A stretch of DNA of 64,000 bases from Prochlorococcus sp. AG-409-P03 (lineage in GTDB: Bacteria > Cyanobacteriota > Cyanobacteriia > PCC-6307 > Cyanobiaceae): contig QCKN01000005.1 in NCBI GenBank assembly GCA_003215295.1, positions 22,019-86,018 on the forward strand, given 5' to 3'. The position numbers were made by a program, and so were the translations under genes. Shown piece after piece: positions 20,689-30,405 of the stretch. The notes beneath the pieces are model-generated. The model was not told the DNA's origin. It did no database searches and saw only the letters and a list, made by a program, of their open reading frames with translations. How positions within the stretch are numbered: position 1 is the stretch's first letter; the number at the start of each line of letters is the position of its first letter.

Positions 20689-23424
20689 GTGGCGCAAACT
20701 CTTGTAATCGTTGAGAGCCCGACAAAGGCAAGAACCATAAGGGGTTTCCTGTCTAAGGACTTCAAAGTAGAGGCCTCAATGGGGCATGTACGTGATCTGC
20801 CAAACAGTGCTAGTGAGATTCCTGCGGCTCAAAAAGGAGAGAAGTGGGCAAAAGATTATGGAGTGAACACAGAAAAGGACTTTGAACCTTTGTATGTAGT
20901 TCCTAGTGATAAGAAAAAAGTTGTTCGTGAACTGAAGGCAGCTCTTAAAGATGCTGACCAATTACTACTTGCGACTGATGAAGATCGAGAGGGAGAGAGC
21001 ATTAGTTGGCATTTGATGCAGTTGCTCGCCCCGAAAATCCCTGTGAAACGTTTGGTCTTTCACGAGATCACTAAGGACGCGATAGCAAAGGCACTTGATC
21101 AAACAAGGGATTTGGACATGGAATTAGTTCATGCCCAGGAGACACGCCGGATTCTTGACCGATTGGTTGGATATACGCTTTCACCGTTACTTTGGAAGAA
21201 GGTTGCTTATGGTTTGTCAGCTGGCAGGGTTCAGTCCGTTGCCGTGAGGCTTTTGGTTCAGCGAGAGCGAGCGAGAAGGGCTTTTTGTAGTGGTAATTAT
21301 TGGGATCTGAAGGCAAATCTTGATAATGGCGGTAGCTTTGAGGCCAAACTCACACATGTAGATGGTAAGAGAGTTGCTATAGGTGGTGACTTTGATGAGA
21401 CAACAGGACAGATCAAGAAAGGCAGTCAGGTTCGCTTGCTGACAGAGAAAGAGGCTCGAGAATTGGTTGAGAAAGTAAAAACGGCCTCTTGGAGAGTTGA
21501 TGAGGTTGAAGAGAAGCCAATTACTCGCAAACCAGTACCACCCTTTACTACCAGTACCCTTCAACAGGAGGCGAATAGAAAGCTCCGGCTTTCAGCTCGG
21601 GAAACGATGAGATGTGCGCAGGGGCTTTATGAAAGAGGGTTTATTACATATATGCGTACTGATTCTGTACATCTTTCTGACCAAGCCATTACTGCAGCAA
21701 GAAGTTGTGTTGAGCTGCGTTATGGAAAAGAGTATTTAAGTAATTCGGAACGTCAATTCACCACCAAATCAAGGAATGCTCAAGAGGCACATGAGGCGAT
21801 TCGTCCAGCGGGAGCAAGCTTTAAGACCCCGAATGAAACTGGCCTGGATGGTCGTGATTTGGCCTTATATGAACTCATATGGAAGAGGACTGTTGCATGT
21901 CAAATGGCAGAGGCACGTTTGACAATGTTGGCTGTTGGTTTAAGTGTCGAGAATGCAAGGCTACGGGCAAGTGGGAAAAGGATTGACTTTCCAGGTTTCT
22001 TTCGAGCTTATGTAGAGGGAAATGATGATCCAGATGCCGCACTCGAGGGTCAAGAGGTTTTGTTGCCCTCATTGTCCGTTGGGGATACTCCCAAGTTGGT
22101 TGATGTAGAGGCTTTGGGGCATCAGACCCAACCACCTTCGAGATATAGCGAGGCTTCTCTAGTAAAGATGTTGGAAAAGGAAGGAATAGGTAGGCCTTCT
22201 ACTTATGCGAGCATTATTGGTACGATTGTGGATCGTGGCTATGCATCCCTTCAGAACAATTCTCTAACCCCTAGCTTTACTGCTTTTGCTGTAACTAGCT
22301 TGCTTGAGAAACACTTTCCTGATTTGGTTGATACGGGCTTTACTGCTCGAATGGAATCTTCACTTGATGGGATATCAACAGGCAAGGTCTCATGGTTGCC
22401 CTATCTCGAGCAGTTTTTTAAGGGGGATAAGGGGCTGCAGTCGCAAGTCCATCAGCGAGAAGGAGATATTGATCCAGGGGTTTCACGCATTGTTGACTTG
22501 GATGGACTGCCGTGTGTTGTGAGAATTGGAAGATATGGAGCTTATTTGGAAGCTAAGAAGCTGGGTGATGATGGTCAAGAAGAACTCATCAAGGCGAATC
22601 TTCCTAGGGAAATAACCCCAGCGGAACTTGATTCTGAGAAGGCAGAATTTTTTCTTAAACAGAAAGCTGAAGGACCGGAATCATTAGGTGAGGATCCTGA
22701 TACTGGAGAAAAGATATATCTTTTGTTTGGACAATACGGTCCATACGTCCAACGAGGACAGGTGAGTGATGAGGTTCCTAAACCTAAGCGAGCTTCATTG
22801 CCTAAAGGTGTTAAGCCTGAAGATGTCACTCTTGAAGATGCGCTTGGGTTACTTCGTCTGCCTCGTTTACTCGGAGACCATCCAGATGGAGGGCGAGTCA
22901 AGGCAGGCCTTGGTCGTTTTGGGCCATATATTTCTTGGGAAAGAGGTAAAGGAGAAAAACCTGACTATCGCTCTTTAAAAGGTGATGATGATGTTTTGCT
23001 TGTTGAGTTAACTCGTGCATTGGAGTTGCTTGCAATGCCAAAAAGAGGTCGCGGGGGCAGGACAGCTCTGAAGGATCTTGGGATACCCAAAGGTAGTCAG
23101 GAATCCATTCAGATTTATGATGGTCCTTATGGCTTGTATGTAAAGCAGGGCAAAGTAAATGCCTCCTTGCCAGAAGGTCAGACAGCTGACCAGATGACCC
23201 TTCAAGTTGCTGTTGAGTTGTTGGAGGCAAAGCTTGCAAGCAAAAAGTCGTCACGTAAATCAACCAAGTCCAAAAGGTCTTCTAAGACAACATCTAAGAC
23301 AACATCTAAGACAACATCTAAGACAACATCTAAGACAACTAAAAAAGCACCAACACGTGCAACAACAAAGTCAGGAAGGTTGCGTGCAAGTGCCGTAAAG
23401 ATAATTAAAACCGGGGAGGTTTAA
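20689..23424 (+). CDS. topA: DNA topoisomerase I with Lys/Ser/Thr-rich C-terminal tail
   Basis: GTG start; [50 protein letters not shown]-terminal (TSKT)n tail. Confidence 0.97.
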   Translation: MAQTLVIVESPTKARTIRGFLSKDFKVEASMGHVRDLPNSASEIPAAQKGEKWAKDYGVNTEKDFEPLYVVPSDKKKVVRELKAALKDADQLLLATDEDREGESISWHLMQLLAPKIPVKRLVFHEITKDAIAKALDQTRDLDMELVHAQETRRILDRLVGYTLSPLLWKKVAYGLSAGRVQSVAVRLLVQRERARRAFCSGNYWDLKANLDNGGSFEAKLTHVDGKRVAIGGDFDETTGQIKKGSQVRLLTEKEARELVEKVKTASWRVDEVEEKPITRKPVPPFTTSTLQQEANRKLRLSARETMRCAQGLYERGFITYMRTDSVHLSDQAITAARSCVELRYGKEYLSNSERQFTTKSRNAQEAHEAIRPAGASFKTPNETGLDGRDLALYELIWKRTVACQMAEARLTMLAVGLSVENARLRASGKRIDFPGFFRAYVEGNDDPDAALEGQEVLLPSLSVGDTPKLVDVEALGHQTQPPSRYSEASLVKMLEKEGIGRPSTYASIIGTIVDRGYASLQNNSLTPSFTAFAVTSLLEKHFPDLVDTGFTARMESSLDGISTGKVSWLPYLEQFFKGDKGLQSQVHQREGDIDPGVSRIVDLDGLPCVVRIGRYGAYLEAKKLGDDGQEELIKANLPREITPAELDSEKAEFFLKQKAEGPESLGEDPDTGEKIYLLFGQYGPYVQRGQVSDEVPKPKRASLPKGVKPEDVTLEDALGLLRLPRLLGDHPDGGRVKAGLGRFGPYISWERGKGEKPDYRSLKGDDDVLLVELTRALELLAMPKRGRGGRTALKDLGIPKGSQESIQIYDGPYGLYVKQGKVNASLPEGQTADQMTLQVAVELLEAKLASKKSSRKSTKSKRSSKTTSKTTSKTTSKTTSKTTKKAPTRATTKSGRLRASAVKIIKTGEV
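23281..23340 (+). repeat. 12-bp in-frame tandem repeat, tctaagacaaca x4 plus one copy with a last-base mismatch, encoding (SKTT)5
   Basis: Read directly: five consecutive 12-mers within topA. Confidence 0.97.
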
Positions 23425-23888
23425 TGCCAGTTGTGAGGCATAACATTTCTTCTTGCACTTTGAAAACTCTCGCCTTAGCGTCAGTTGTTGTTTTTATGCA
23501 GTCTTGTAGTGGTAGTCAGATAGGACAAGAGTTGGCAAATAGCTTTGATGGGATAACAGATGTTTCTGAGTTAAAAACAACTACATTGAACTCATCCAAA
23601 GCACCTTTGAAGAAGGAGATTGAAGCTCCTAAGAAAAAAAGCATTAGGCCTACGGATCGAAATGAGAAGGTAAAGAGAAAGAGAAATACCCCTATTAAGC
23701 TCCCTCCTTTTACTCCTCAGCCCTACCGCATCACAATCAAACTTTCGGCAGCAAACCCTTCAGCACCTGCCGAAACAGTGACAAAAGCACTTAGAGCAGC
23801 TGGGATTAGGTTTTCAGTTGAAAGAATTGAGCAGGTTCAGCAACAATCTTTGGAGAAAGATTTTAAAAGAGATAGGCAAAGACGTTGA
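23424..23888 (+). CDS. hypothetical secreted/lipoprotein-like basic protein
   Basis: N-terminal hydrophobic stretch LALASVVVFMQSCSGS then Lys/Pro-rich region; overlaps the topA stop (ATG/TAATG junction). Confidence 0.6.
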   Translation: MPVVRHNISSCTLKTLALASVVVFMQSCSGSQIGQELANSFDGITDVSELKTTTLNSSKAPLKKEIEAPKKKSIRPTDRNEKVKRKRNTPIKLPPFTPQPYRITIKLSAANPSAPAETVTKALRAAGIRFSVERIEQVQQQSLEKDFKRDRQRR

Positions 23889-24571
23889 TGAGGAATCTGC
23901 GAACTATTAAACGGCAAAGATCAGTTTCTTCAAAGCCATTAAGTCGGGCTCAGGCAGTAACGATTATGGAAACTTCTTATCTTGCAGCACTTTTTTCGTT
24001 GATATGGGTAGCTCTTTATTACTTGCCTGTTGGTGGGGCTTTATTTCGGTTGGCAATGCCTTTGCCACTTGCGTTGCTGCAGATCCGTAGGGGTGCGTCT
24101 TCTGGTGTTGAGGGAGTTGCAGTTGCTGTAATGCTCCTTGTTGCTCTTATGGGGCCAGTGCGGGGGGGCTTGGCCTTGTTCCCATATGGATTACTTGCAG
24201 TATGGCTTGGTTGGAGTTGGAGAAGAGGTGTTAGTTGGTGGTTGAGTTGGGGGTTTGGAGTGATTATTGGGAGCTTTGGATTTGCAGTTAGAGTCTTCGT
24301 GCTTTCGTTTTTAGTTGGAGAAAACCTTTGGGTTGTAATTACAAGGGCAGGGGCAGGTTTGCTTGAAAGGATTGTTGAATTGTTAAATCTCCAATTTATT
24401 CCAGACTTGAATCAGGTGCAGTTGATGGCTGTATTGCTAGTGGTTTTGCAGGAGACAATATATGTCTTGACTTTACATGCATTGGCCTTTTGGATTTTTC
24501 CAAGGTTGCACGCACCTATGCCAGAACCTCCTAATTTGCTAAATGGGATTATTGCCCTTGATCCCCTTTGA
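23885..24571 (+). CDS. DUF2232 family membrane protein
   Basis: Multiple TM segments; METSYLAALFSLIWVALYYLPVGGALFRLAMPLPLALLQIRRG. Confidence 0.7.
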   Translation: MMRNLRTIKRQRSVSSKPLSRAQAVTIMETSYLAALFSLIWVALYYLPVGGALFRLAMPLPLALLQIRRGASSGVEGVAVAVMLLVALMGPVRGGLALFPYGLLAVWLGWSWRRGVSWWLSWGFGVIIGSFGFAVRVFVLSFLVGENLWVVITRAGAGLLERIVELLNLQFIPDLNQVQLMAVLLVVLQETIYVLTLHALAFWIFPRLHAPMPEPPNLLNGIIALDPL

Positions 24572-25763
24572 ATTAAATAAGGGAACAATTTCTTTCTCTA
24601 AGGATTGTTCAACCAGCTGCAAAGCCTTTGGTTCTGCAGCAACTCTAGGGAAAGTTGAATCTTGCCTGGCTACTTGGAGAGAAGGTATTCATGATTGGAT
24701 GGTTCTTCTTGTCTTGGCTGGCACTAGAACAGCTGAAATTCAAGGGATTTCTGCGGCTGGAGCCACTTCGGATTCACGACGCCTCACAGCTCTAGCAGAT
24801 GCTGAGTTGCTGTTGCAGGGGCCATCAAGTTTAAGAAGGAATCCTTTACCTCCATTGAGTGGGGGTGTGTCTCCTGCTCTTATTAGTTATGTGGCTTCTC
24901 GCTTGATTGGTGTTAGTCCAGCCGTCATAGCTGCTGGATTGTTTGAACAGCCTTTATTTCCTCATTTCCTTCTTGAACCGGTTTCTTTGGGGCCATCGGC
25001 TTGTCTTACTACTGGGAAGGCAATGTCTTGTGAACGCGTTCGCAGGCTTTGGGATAGAGGGTTCCAGATGGGCTTGAAATTGCGTAAACCGCTATTGCTT
25101 GCTGAATGTGTACCAGGCGGAACTACTACAGCGCAAGCTGTCTTGACGGGACTGGGCTTATCTGTTTCAGATTTGATTAGTGGAAGTGCTCGGAATCCAC
25201 CTACGCTGCTTAAAAAGATGGTCGTCGAGAGGGGCTTGAGAGCCTCAGGACTTCATGTTAATCCGCCTCCTCAAAGATTATTGGCAGCGGTAGGAGATCC
25301 GTTTCAACCAGTTGCTGCTGGTTTGTTACTAGGAGCAAGGGAGGCAGGTCAACAGGTTTTATTAGGGGGCGGCAGTCAGATGCTGGCTGTTTTGGCTTTG
25401 GCTCTTTCTTCTCTGCAACCATCCCTCAGAGCAGAATTTGTTGAAGGGGTTGCAATTGCAACTACGGCCTGGCTAGTAGAGGAGACAACGAGCCTTTTCA
25501 AAGATGCTAGTGGTAGTGCACTCTTGCAATTAATTGACCGTGTGGGTAAGCATTTTGATGTGGATTTATTCGGTTTGTCGACTGGGTTGCATTTTCATGG
25601 CAGTTCGCAAGATGTTCTTAGAGATTATGAGTGTGGATATATCAAAGAAGGTGTTGGAGCAGGCGCTTTGGCTTTGATGGCTCAGATTGATGGAGTTAGT
25701 TGCAAAGATTTGGTGGTTGCTTGTGAAGAAGCTGTTGATGAATTGCAGAGAGTTGCTAATTGA
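24543..25763 (+). CDS. cobT: nicotinate-nucleotide--dimethylbenzimidazole phosphoribosyltransferase family protein (CobT-like)
   Basis: VLAGTRTAEIQGISAAGATSDSRRLTALADAELL; PLLLAECVPGGTTTAQAVLTGLG; LLGGGSQMLAVLAL; consistent with the cyanobacterial/archaeal CobT-like family. True start may be downstream of 24543. Confidence 0.8.
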   Translation: MGLLPLIPFELNKGTISFSKDCSTSCKAFGSAATLGKVESCLATWREGIHDWMVLLVLAGTRTAEIQGISAAGATSDSRRLTALADAELLLQGPSSLRRNPLPPLSGGVSPALISYVASRLIGVSPAVIAAGLFEQPLFPHFLLEPVSLGPSACLTTGKAMSCERVRRLWDRGFQMGLKLRKPLLLAECVPGGTTTAQAVLTGLGLSVSDLISGSARNPPTLLKKMVVERGLRASGLHVNPPPQRLLAAVGDPFQPVAAGLLLGAREAGQQVLLGGGSQMLAVLALALSSLQPSLRAEFVEGVAIATTAWLVEETTSLFKDASGSALLQLIDRVGKHFDVDLFGLSTGLHFHGSSQDVLRDYECGYIKEGVGAGALALMAQIDGVSCKDLVVACEEAVDELQRVAN

Positions 25764-25792
25764 TGAATCAGACGCCACGTAACTTCTACCCC

Positions 25793-26797
25793 ATGAGTGA
25801 TACATCGATTGGGAGGCGAGAGTTTGTTCGCTTGAGTTTGTTGGCGAGTTTGTCTGGCTTGACTGGGTGTGGTCGTAATCAAGGTGGGCCTGTTCTCATG
25901 TGCCCTAAGAAGGTTTTGCCTACGGAATGGCTAAGGGCTTTACCTGTCCCTTGGCGAGTTAAGTTTTTGAAAAATGAATTACCGCAAACTCCCTTTGGAA
26001 ACCTTTCAACAAAAAAAGTTGACTTGTTGGCTTGTGGTGATGGCTGGTTAAGCGACTTCCAACCTAATTCACTTCAGCCAATTTCCTCTGAGACATTGTT
26101 TAAAAGACTTGACTATCAGGCGAGGAATTTCCTCGCGGTTCTTGGTCCGAATCTTGCCAATTGTGCTTTGCCTGTTGGGGTAAGTCCTTGGGTCATGCTT
26201 TTTCGCAATGGGAAGCATTTGTTGAAAAGGGCAAGATTAGGTTGGGATGTTTTATTAAGCCCTGAGTTGGCAGGTTCGGTCGTATTGCCAGCTAGCCCTC
26301 GATTAGTGATGTCTTTGGCAGAGAAGATGCTGGAGGTTGATGCTTTAAAAAGATTGCGAAGTCAGGCATTAACCTTTGATGACAGAAATGGTTTGAACTG
26401 GGTTCTTTCAGGAAATGCGAGAGTTGCGGTTCTGCCTTTAAATCGATGTTTTCGAAGTCTTATTAGAGACCCTCGATTAAGTGTTGTACTTCCTTCTTTG
26501 GGAGCTCCTTTGGATTGGACTGTCTTAGTAAGGCCAACTCAGACACGTGAACCTGTTCCGCAGGCATGGATTGAACAGTCTTGGACAATACCTTTGTTGG
26601 CATCTCTTCTGGGTAGGGGGTGGATGCCGCCTCTTCCTAGAACAGTGCTCAATAAGGCCCTACTTACTATTCCAAGTGAATATAGATCTATCGTCCTTCC
26701 GCCAGAAGATTTATGGCAGAAATGTTGGTCTTTACCTCCATTGAGAAACATAGAAAAGAAAAACCTTGAGATGGTTTGGAGAGAATCAACTCCATAA
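25793..26797 (+). CDS. predicted Tat-exported lipoprotein, periplasmic solute-binding-like, function unknown
   Basis: MSDTSIGRREFVRLSLLASLSGLTGCGRNQ: twin-arginine motif plus LTGC lipobox; body resembles a polyamine/spermidine-type substrate-binding protein only loosely. ORF-track start is 25760. Confidence 0.65.
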   Translation: MSDTSIGRREFVRLSLLASLSGLTGCGRNQGGPVLMCPKKVLPTEWLRALPVPWRVKFLKNELPQTPFGNLSTKKVDLLACGDGWLSDFQPNSLQPISSETLFKRLDYQARNFLAVLGPNLANCALPVGVSPWVMLFRNGKHLLKRARLGWDVLLSPELAGSVVLPASPRLVMSLAEKMLEVDALKRLRSQALTFDDRNGLNWVLSGNARVAVLPLNRCFRSLIRDPRLSVVLPSLGAPLDWTVLVRPTQTREPVPQAWIEQSWTIPLLASLLGRGWMPPLPRTVLNKALLTIPSEYRSIVLPPEDLWQKCWSLPPLRNIEKKNLEMVWRESTP

Positions 26798-27973
26798 ACG
26801 TCTTCTGGGTTTATCGGCTAATAGCTTATGAGTTTCTTCTAGTAGATCTGGGATCGCGAGATTATATGGGCACCTAGGTAGACATTCTTTGCATTTTTCA
26901 CAGGCATTAGCATTGGTTGACTCCCACCAATGTCCTGCTTTGCCTATTAAATTGTAGCGTTCCTTCGCGAAAGCCTCAAGGTCGTAGCCGAGAGTGAGAT
27001 TCCGTAGCCGGAGGAGTTCAGTTATAGGAATGCTTTTCGGGCATGGGAGGCACTTGCGGCACTGCCCGCAATGGCTTGCTCCAACTCGCCGTTCCCCAGC
27101 TTCTTTAAGAGATTTGAGGACATCTTGTTCTTCCAGGCTTAGTGATTTATCTGAGCTTCGAAGCTTTTTTGCGATTGAGAGATCTGCTGCTTTAGAGGCA
27201 CCCAAAGTTAAAGTACTTATTTCTTGAGCTATTAGAAACCTGTAGGCGAGTTCTAGGGGTGGGAAGGGCTTGCAATCTTCAATAAGGGTTTTACTGGGGT
27301 CGTAAAGGCGACCACCTTTGTCTGCTGGGGAAATAGCCATAACACCCATGCCTTTCTCCAATGCGAGCTTTGCTAGTGGCAGTCTTGAGGGATCAAGAAG
27401 ATGAAGGTGGAGACTACAAAATTGGAATCGATTACTCTCTATTGCTGCTTCTATAAGCTCTAGAGAACCATGAGAGCTGAAGCCGACTTGCTCAATTAAC
27501 TTCTCTTCTTCTGCCCACTGAAGTAGGTCAGCCCCCTCGCCATTTATTGTCCATTCAAGGTGATTAGTGAGATTGATTCCATGAATGGCCAGGCTGTTGA
27601 TTTTTGGGATGTCTAGTCTTTCTAAAATGCCTTGAAGTTGTTTCTGTCCTTCTTTAAATGAAAGCCCTGGAAGAAGCTTGCTTGTGACCATCCACCCACC
27701 TTTTGGTTCTTTTGAGTTGAGGTTTAGTTTTTTAAGAGCTTTCCCTAGAAAACTTTCTGCAGAGCCGTATGCAGGCGAAGTCTCTAGGTGATTTATTCCA
27801 GCGAAGGCGGCGGATTCCAGTACTTCATACATTTGTTCCTCCGACTTTGTGGCTCTCATTGTTCCTAGAGTGAAGAGGCTGACTCCGCCTAAACGACCAA
27901 AAGGTCTTCTTGCCGCATTAATTGAAAGGTTCTTTGCTTGAGTCTGAGTCGGAGGAGTTGAAGGGAGGGTCAT
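26786..27973 (-). CDS. aldo/keto reductase with C-terminal 4Fe-4S cluster motifs
   Basis: ETSPAYGSAESFLGKAL AKR motif; C-terminal CGQCRKCLPCPKSIPI and CEKCKECLPRCPYNLAIPDLL. Confidence 0.88.
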   Translation of the reverse strand: MTLPSTPPTQTQAKNLSINAARRPFGRLGGVSLFTLGTMRATKSEEQMYEVLESAAFAGINHLETSPAYGSAESFLGKALKKLNLNSKEPKGGWMVTSKLLPGLSFKEGQKQLQGILERLDIPKINSLAIHGINLTNHLEWTINGEGADLLQWAEEEKLIEQVGFSSHGSLELIEAAIESNRFQFCSLHLHLLDPSRLPLAKLALEKGMGVMAISPADKGGRLYDPSKTLIEDCKPFPPLELAYRFLIAQEISTLTLGASKAADLSIAKKLRSSDKSLSLEEQDVLKSLKEAGERRVGASHCGQCRKCLPCPKSIPITELLRLRNLTLGYDLEAFAKERYNLIGKAGHWWESTNANACEKCKECLPRCPYNLAIPDLLEETHKLLADKPRRRLWS

Positions 27974-28505
27974 TGATTCCTTCTCTAGTCTTTAGATGGC
28001 GAATAAGAGCTGCGGGACTGACGTGATCAAGGAAGCGACGAAACTTGTCGCTATCTTCTTCATCTGCTTCAGCATCGACTGGAATAGATGCCTCGGCAAC
28101 AATTTTTTCAAGCATCCAAATGCCGCATTTCGCTCTTATTGCTAAGGCAATTGCGTCACTTGGTCTGGCTTCAATTTCAACTTCGTTTTTTATAGCGTCA
28201 TTTTCTTTTGTTGAATCTGTACTTTTTGCGTGGACTTTTAGTACAGCCTGGAAAGCTTTTTCATCTAACTCATAGATGATTACTCGACTTAAAATAAGAC
28301 TTCCTGCATCCATTAAGGAAATCATTAGGTCATGGCTTAGAGGTTTATGGTTTTTTGTGTTCTGGATGCCAGCAAGAATATTGTGTGCTTGGGCGTTATC
28401 AATCCAAATGGGTACTTGCCTTCTGCCAGATGGATCCCTTAGTAAGATGATTGGGCTACGGCTTGTGGCATCGATGGCGAGACCTGCCACGGTCATTTCG
28501 ACCAC
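27918..28505 (-). CDS. bifunctional nuclease (BFN/DUF151) family protein
   Basis: MVEMTVAGLAIDATSRSPIILLRDPSGRRQVPIWIDNAQAHNI...EARPSDAIALAIRAKCGIWM. Confidence 0.88.
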   Translation of the reverse strand: MVEMTVAGLAIDATSRSPIILLRDPSGRRQVPIWIDNAQAHNILAGIQNTKNHKPLSHDLMISLMDAGSLILSRVIIYELDEKAFQAVLKVHAKSTDSTKENDAIKNEVEIEARPSDAIALAIRAKCGIWMLEKIVAEASIPVDAEADEEDSDKFRRFLDHVSPAALIRHLKTREGINDPPFNSSDSDSSKEPFN

Positions 28506-28565
28506 TTTCCCTCCAGCAATCTTTATCCGATTATGGCTAAAGAACTTTGCTGAATGCCAGCTGTC

Positions 28566-29231
28566 ATGTTTACAGGTTTAATTCAGGCGGTTGGGACACT
28601 GCATCGTCGTGGGAACGGCGTAGTAGTAGGAGGTTGTGGAGCCTTTGCCCCATTGGCTATTGGAGACAGCATTTCTGTCGATGGAGTTTGTTTAACAGTT
28701 GCAGCGTTGGTTGGTGATGGTTTCTTTGCAAATGTCAGTGAGGAAACAATCAGACGCACAACTCTTGGTGTAACAGCTGATGTGCGAGGAGTCGTTAATC
28801 TTGAACCAGCTCTTCGTCTTTCGGATAGGCTTGGCGGTCATTTAGTTAGTGGACATATCGATGGTCTTGGGAAAGTTGTTTCCCTCGAGGAACTTCCTCT
28901 TTCTTGGCACTTAGAGATTCAGTGGCAAAGCTCTTCCTTTTCACGATTTGTCTGTGAAAAAGCAAGCATTGCTTTAAATGGGATTAGCCTGACAGTTGCT
29001 GATTGCTCAGAAAGTGGAGATAAGTTTTCTATAGCGATTATTCCTCATACATGGCAGATTACTTCATTGAAGTCTTTGTGCGAGGGGGATTTGGTAAATC
29101 TAGAAGTGGATTTAATGGCTAAATATGCAGAGAATCTTTTGAGAAACACTTCCTCAACTCTTTTTGAAGAAAACCCCTCGGCAGAAAATCAGATCAATAA
29201 AGATTGGCTTGCATCACACGGATGGAGCTGA
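28566..29231 (+). CDS. ribE: riboflavin synthase alpha chain
   Basis: MFTGLIQAVGTL; SVDGVCLTVAAL; LGGHLVSGHIDGLGKV; ALNGISLTV. Start at MFTG rather than the tracked ORF start 28554. Confidence 0.95.
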   Translation: MFTGLIQAVGTLHRRGNGVVVGGCGAFAPLAIGDSISVDGVCLTVAALVGDGFFANVSEETIRRTTLGVTADVRGVVNLEPALRLSDRLGGHLVSGHIDGLGKVVSLEELPLSWHLEIQWQSSSFSRFVCEKASIALNGISLTVADCSESGDKFSIAIIPHTWQITSLKSLCEGDLVNLEVDLMAKYAENLLRNTSSTLFEENPSAENQINKDWLASHGWS

Positions 29232-29264
29232 CCTTTTTACTGTTTTGAGAAGATAATCTCGCGC

Positions 29265-29309
29265 AAAAAAACCATTCCTATTCCAAAAGGAGGAGGAATG
29301 GTTTTTTTA
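29265..29309. terminator. bidirectional Rho-independent terminator between ribE and abrB
   Basis: Inverted repeat AAAAAAACCATTCCT ... AGGAATGGTTTTTTT between convergent genes. Confidence 0.85.
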
Positions 29310-29329
29310 TGTGGAGCCTGTAAAGACTC

Positions 29330-29701
29330 TTATTTGTTTGCGGACTTGATTTCCCCCTCAAGAGGTACCAACCAAATTGCGCGTGAATCTTTGCGAATTT
29401 CAATTCGGAACTCTTGACCAGGCTCTAGACCAAGCTTTTTGGTATAGGCATGACCAATGAGTAAATTGCCATTCCCATGGACACGAGTACGGAACTCTGC
29501 TTGTCTACCACGAGAAGACCTTCCTCCAGCTCGTCCGGCAGAACGGAGTTTGTAGCCTTTTGCCTCGACCAAGGCACGGTAGAAGTTTTTACGTAGAACC
29601 CTTCCGCTGGGGCCTACGTAACCACAGCCTTTAGCAATTTCATCCTCAGGACGATTGCTGAGTGACCTGGCTTTGTCCAGTAGTTCTTTTCCGACCAGCA
29701 T
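29330..29701 (-). CDS. AbrB-like transcriptional regulator (cyAbrB family)
   Basis: ELLDKARSLSNRPEDEIAKGCGYVGPSGRVLRKNFYRALVEAKGY...LLIGHAYTKKLGLEPGQEFRIEI. Confidence 0.88.
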   Translation of the reverse strand: MLVGKELLDKARSLSNRPEDEIAKGCGYVGPSGRVLRKNFYRALVEAKGYKLRSAGRAGGRSSRGRQAEFRTRVHGNGNLLIGHAYTKKLGLEPGQEFRIEIRKDSRAIWLVPLEGEIKSANK

Positions 29702-29796
29702 TTGCCAGTTTTAAATTAAATGAATTCTGACGGCTAAGTCCAATTGTGGCAAGGAATTGTTCGAAAGTTTGCCTTCTAGTATCAAGATATGCTGTT

Positions 29797-30405
29797 TTAA
29801 AGCAGGTATAGGATGATAAACAGAACCACCCAAATCCCGTCTACGAAGTGCCAATAGAGCTCTGCTGCTTCTAGAGGGAAGTCATTTTTGCTTGTAATTC
29901 TCCCGCCGGGAGAACGGCTTTGCCACCATACAATTAAAATCATTATTGTGCCTAAAGTTACATGTAGACCGTGAAATCCAGTTAATGCATAAAAAGTACT
30001 TGCGTAAAGATTGTCAGTAAGGCCAAAAGGTAATGTGAAGTATTCAATCATTTGACTGCCAAGGAAGGCTAGCCCTAAGGAAGCGGTAATGAGGAGCCAG
30101 CGTTGACATAGACCAGCTTGATTTGTTTTTAGAGCTTTGCCAGCACGGTGGAATGTTGCGCTACTGAGAAGGAGTAAAATTGTGTTGATAGTTGGTAATG
30201 GCAGTTCAAGTTCATATATTGCTTCTGGCGCGAGGGGGTTAACAGCTTTGAAGGTTAGATATGCAGCGAAAAAACCTGCGAAAGTCATTCCATCCGCTAT
30301 TAAGAAAGCAATAAGCCCAAATAATCTGTGGTCTCCATGAGTTTCTTCCTCATGTACGGCCTGAAGTGAAGCGCTTTCTTCAATTTTTTTTGTGGATGTT
30401 GTCAT
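29797..30405 (-). CDS. ctaE: cytochrome c oxidase subunit III
   Basis: HRLFGLIAFLIADGMTFAGFFAAYLTF; GFHGLHVTLGTIMI; YWHFVDGIWVVLFIILYL. Confidence 0.95.
   Translation of the reverse strand: MTTSTKKIEESASLQAVHEEETHGDHRLFGLIAFLIADGMTFAGFFAAYLTFKAVNPLAPEAIYELELPLPTINTILLLLSSATFHRAGKALKTNQAGLCQRWLLITASLGLAFLGSQMIEYFTLPFGLTDNLYASTFYALTGFHGLHVTLGTIMILIVWWQSRSPGGRITSKNDFPLEAAELYWHFVDGIWVVLFIILYLL

Noticed and set aside
20776-23263. Several 60-120 aa minus-strand ORFs inside topA
   Set aside because: Antisense to a well-recognised topA frame; compositions look like shadow translations with no recognisable motifs.
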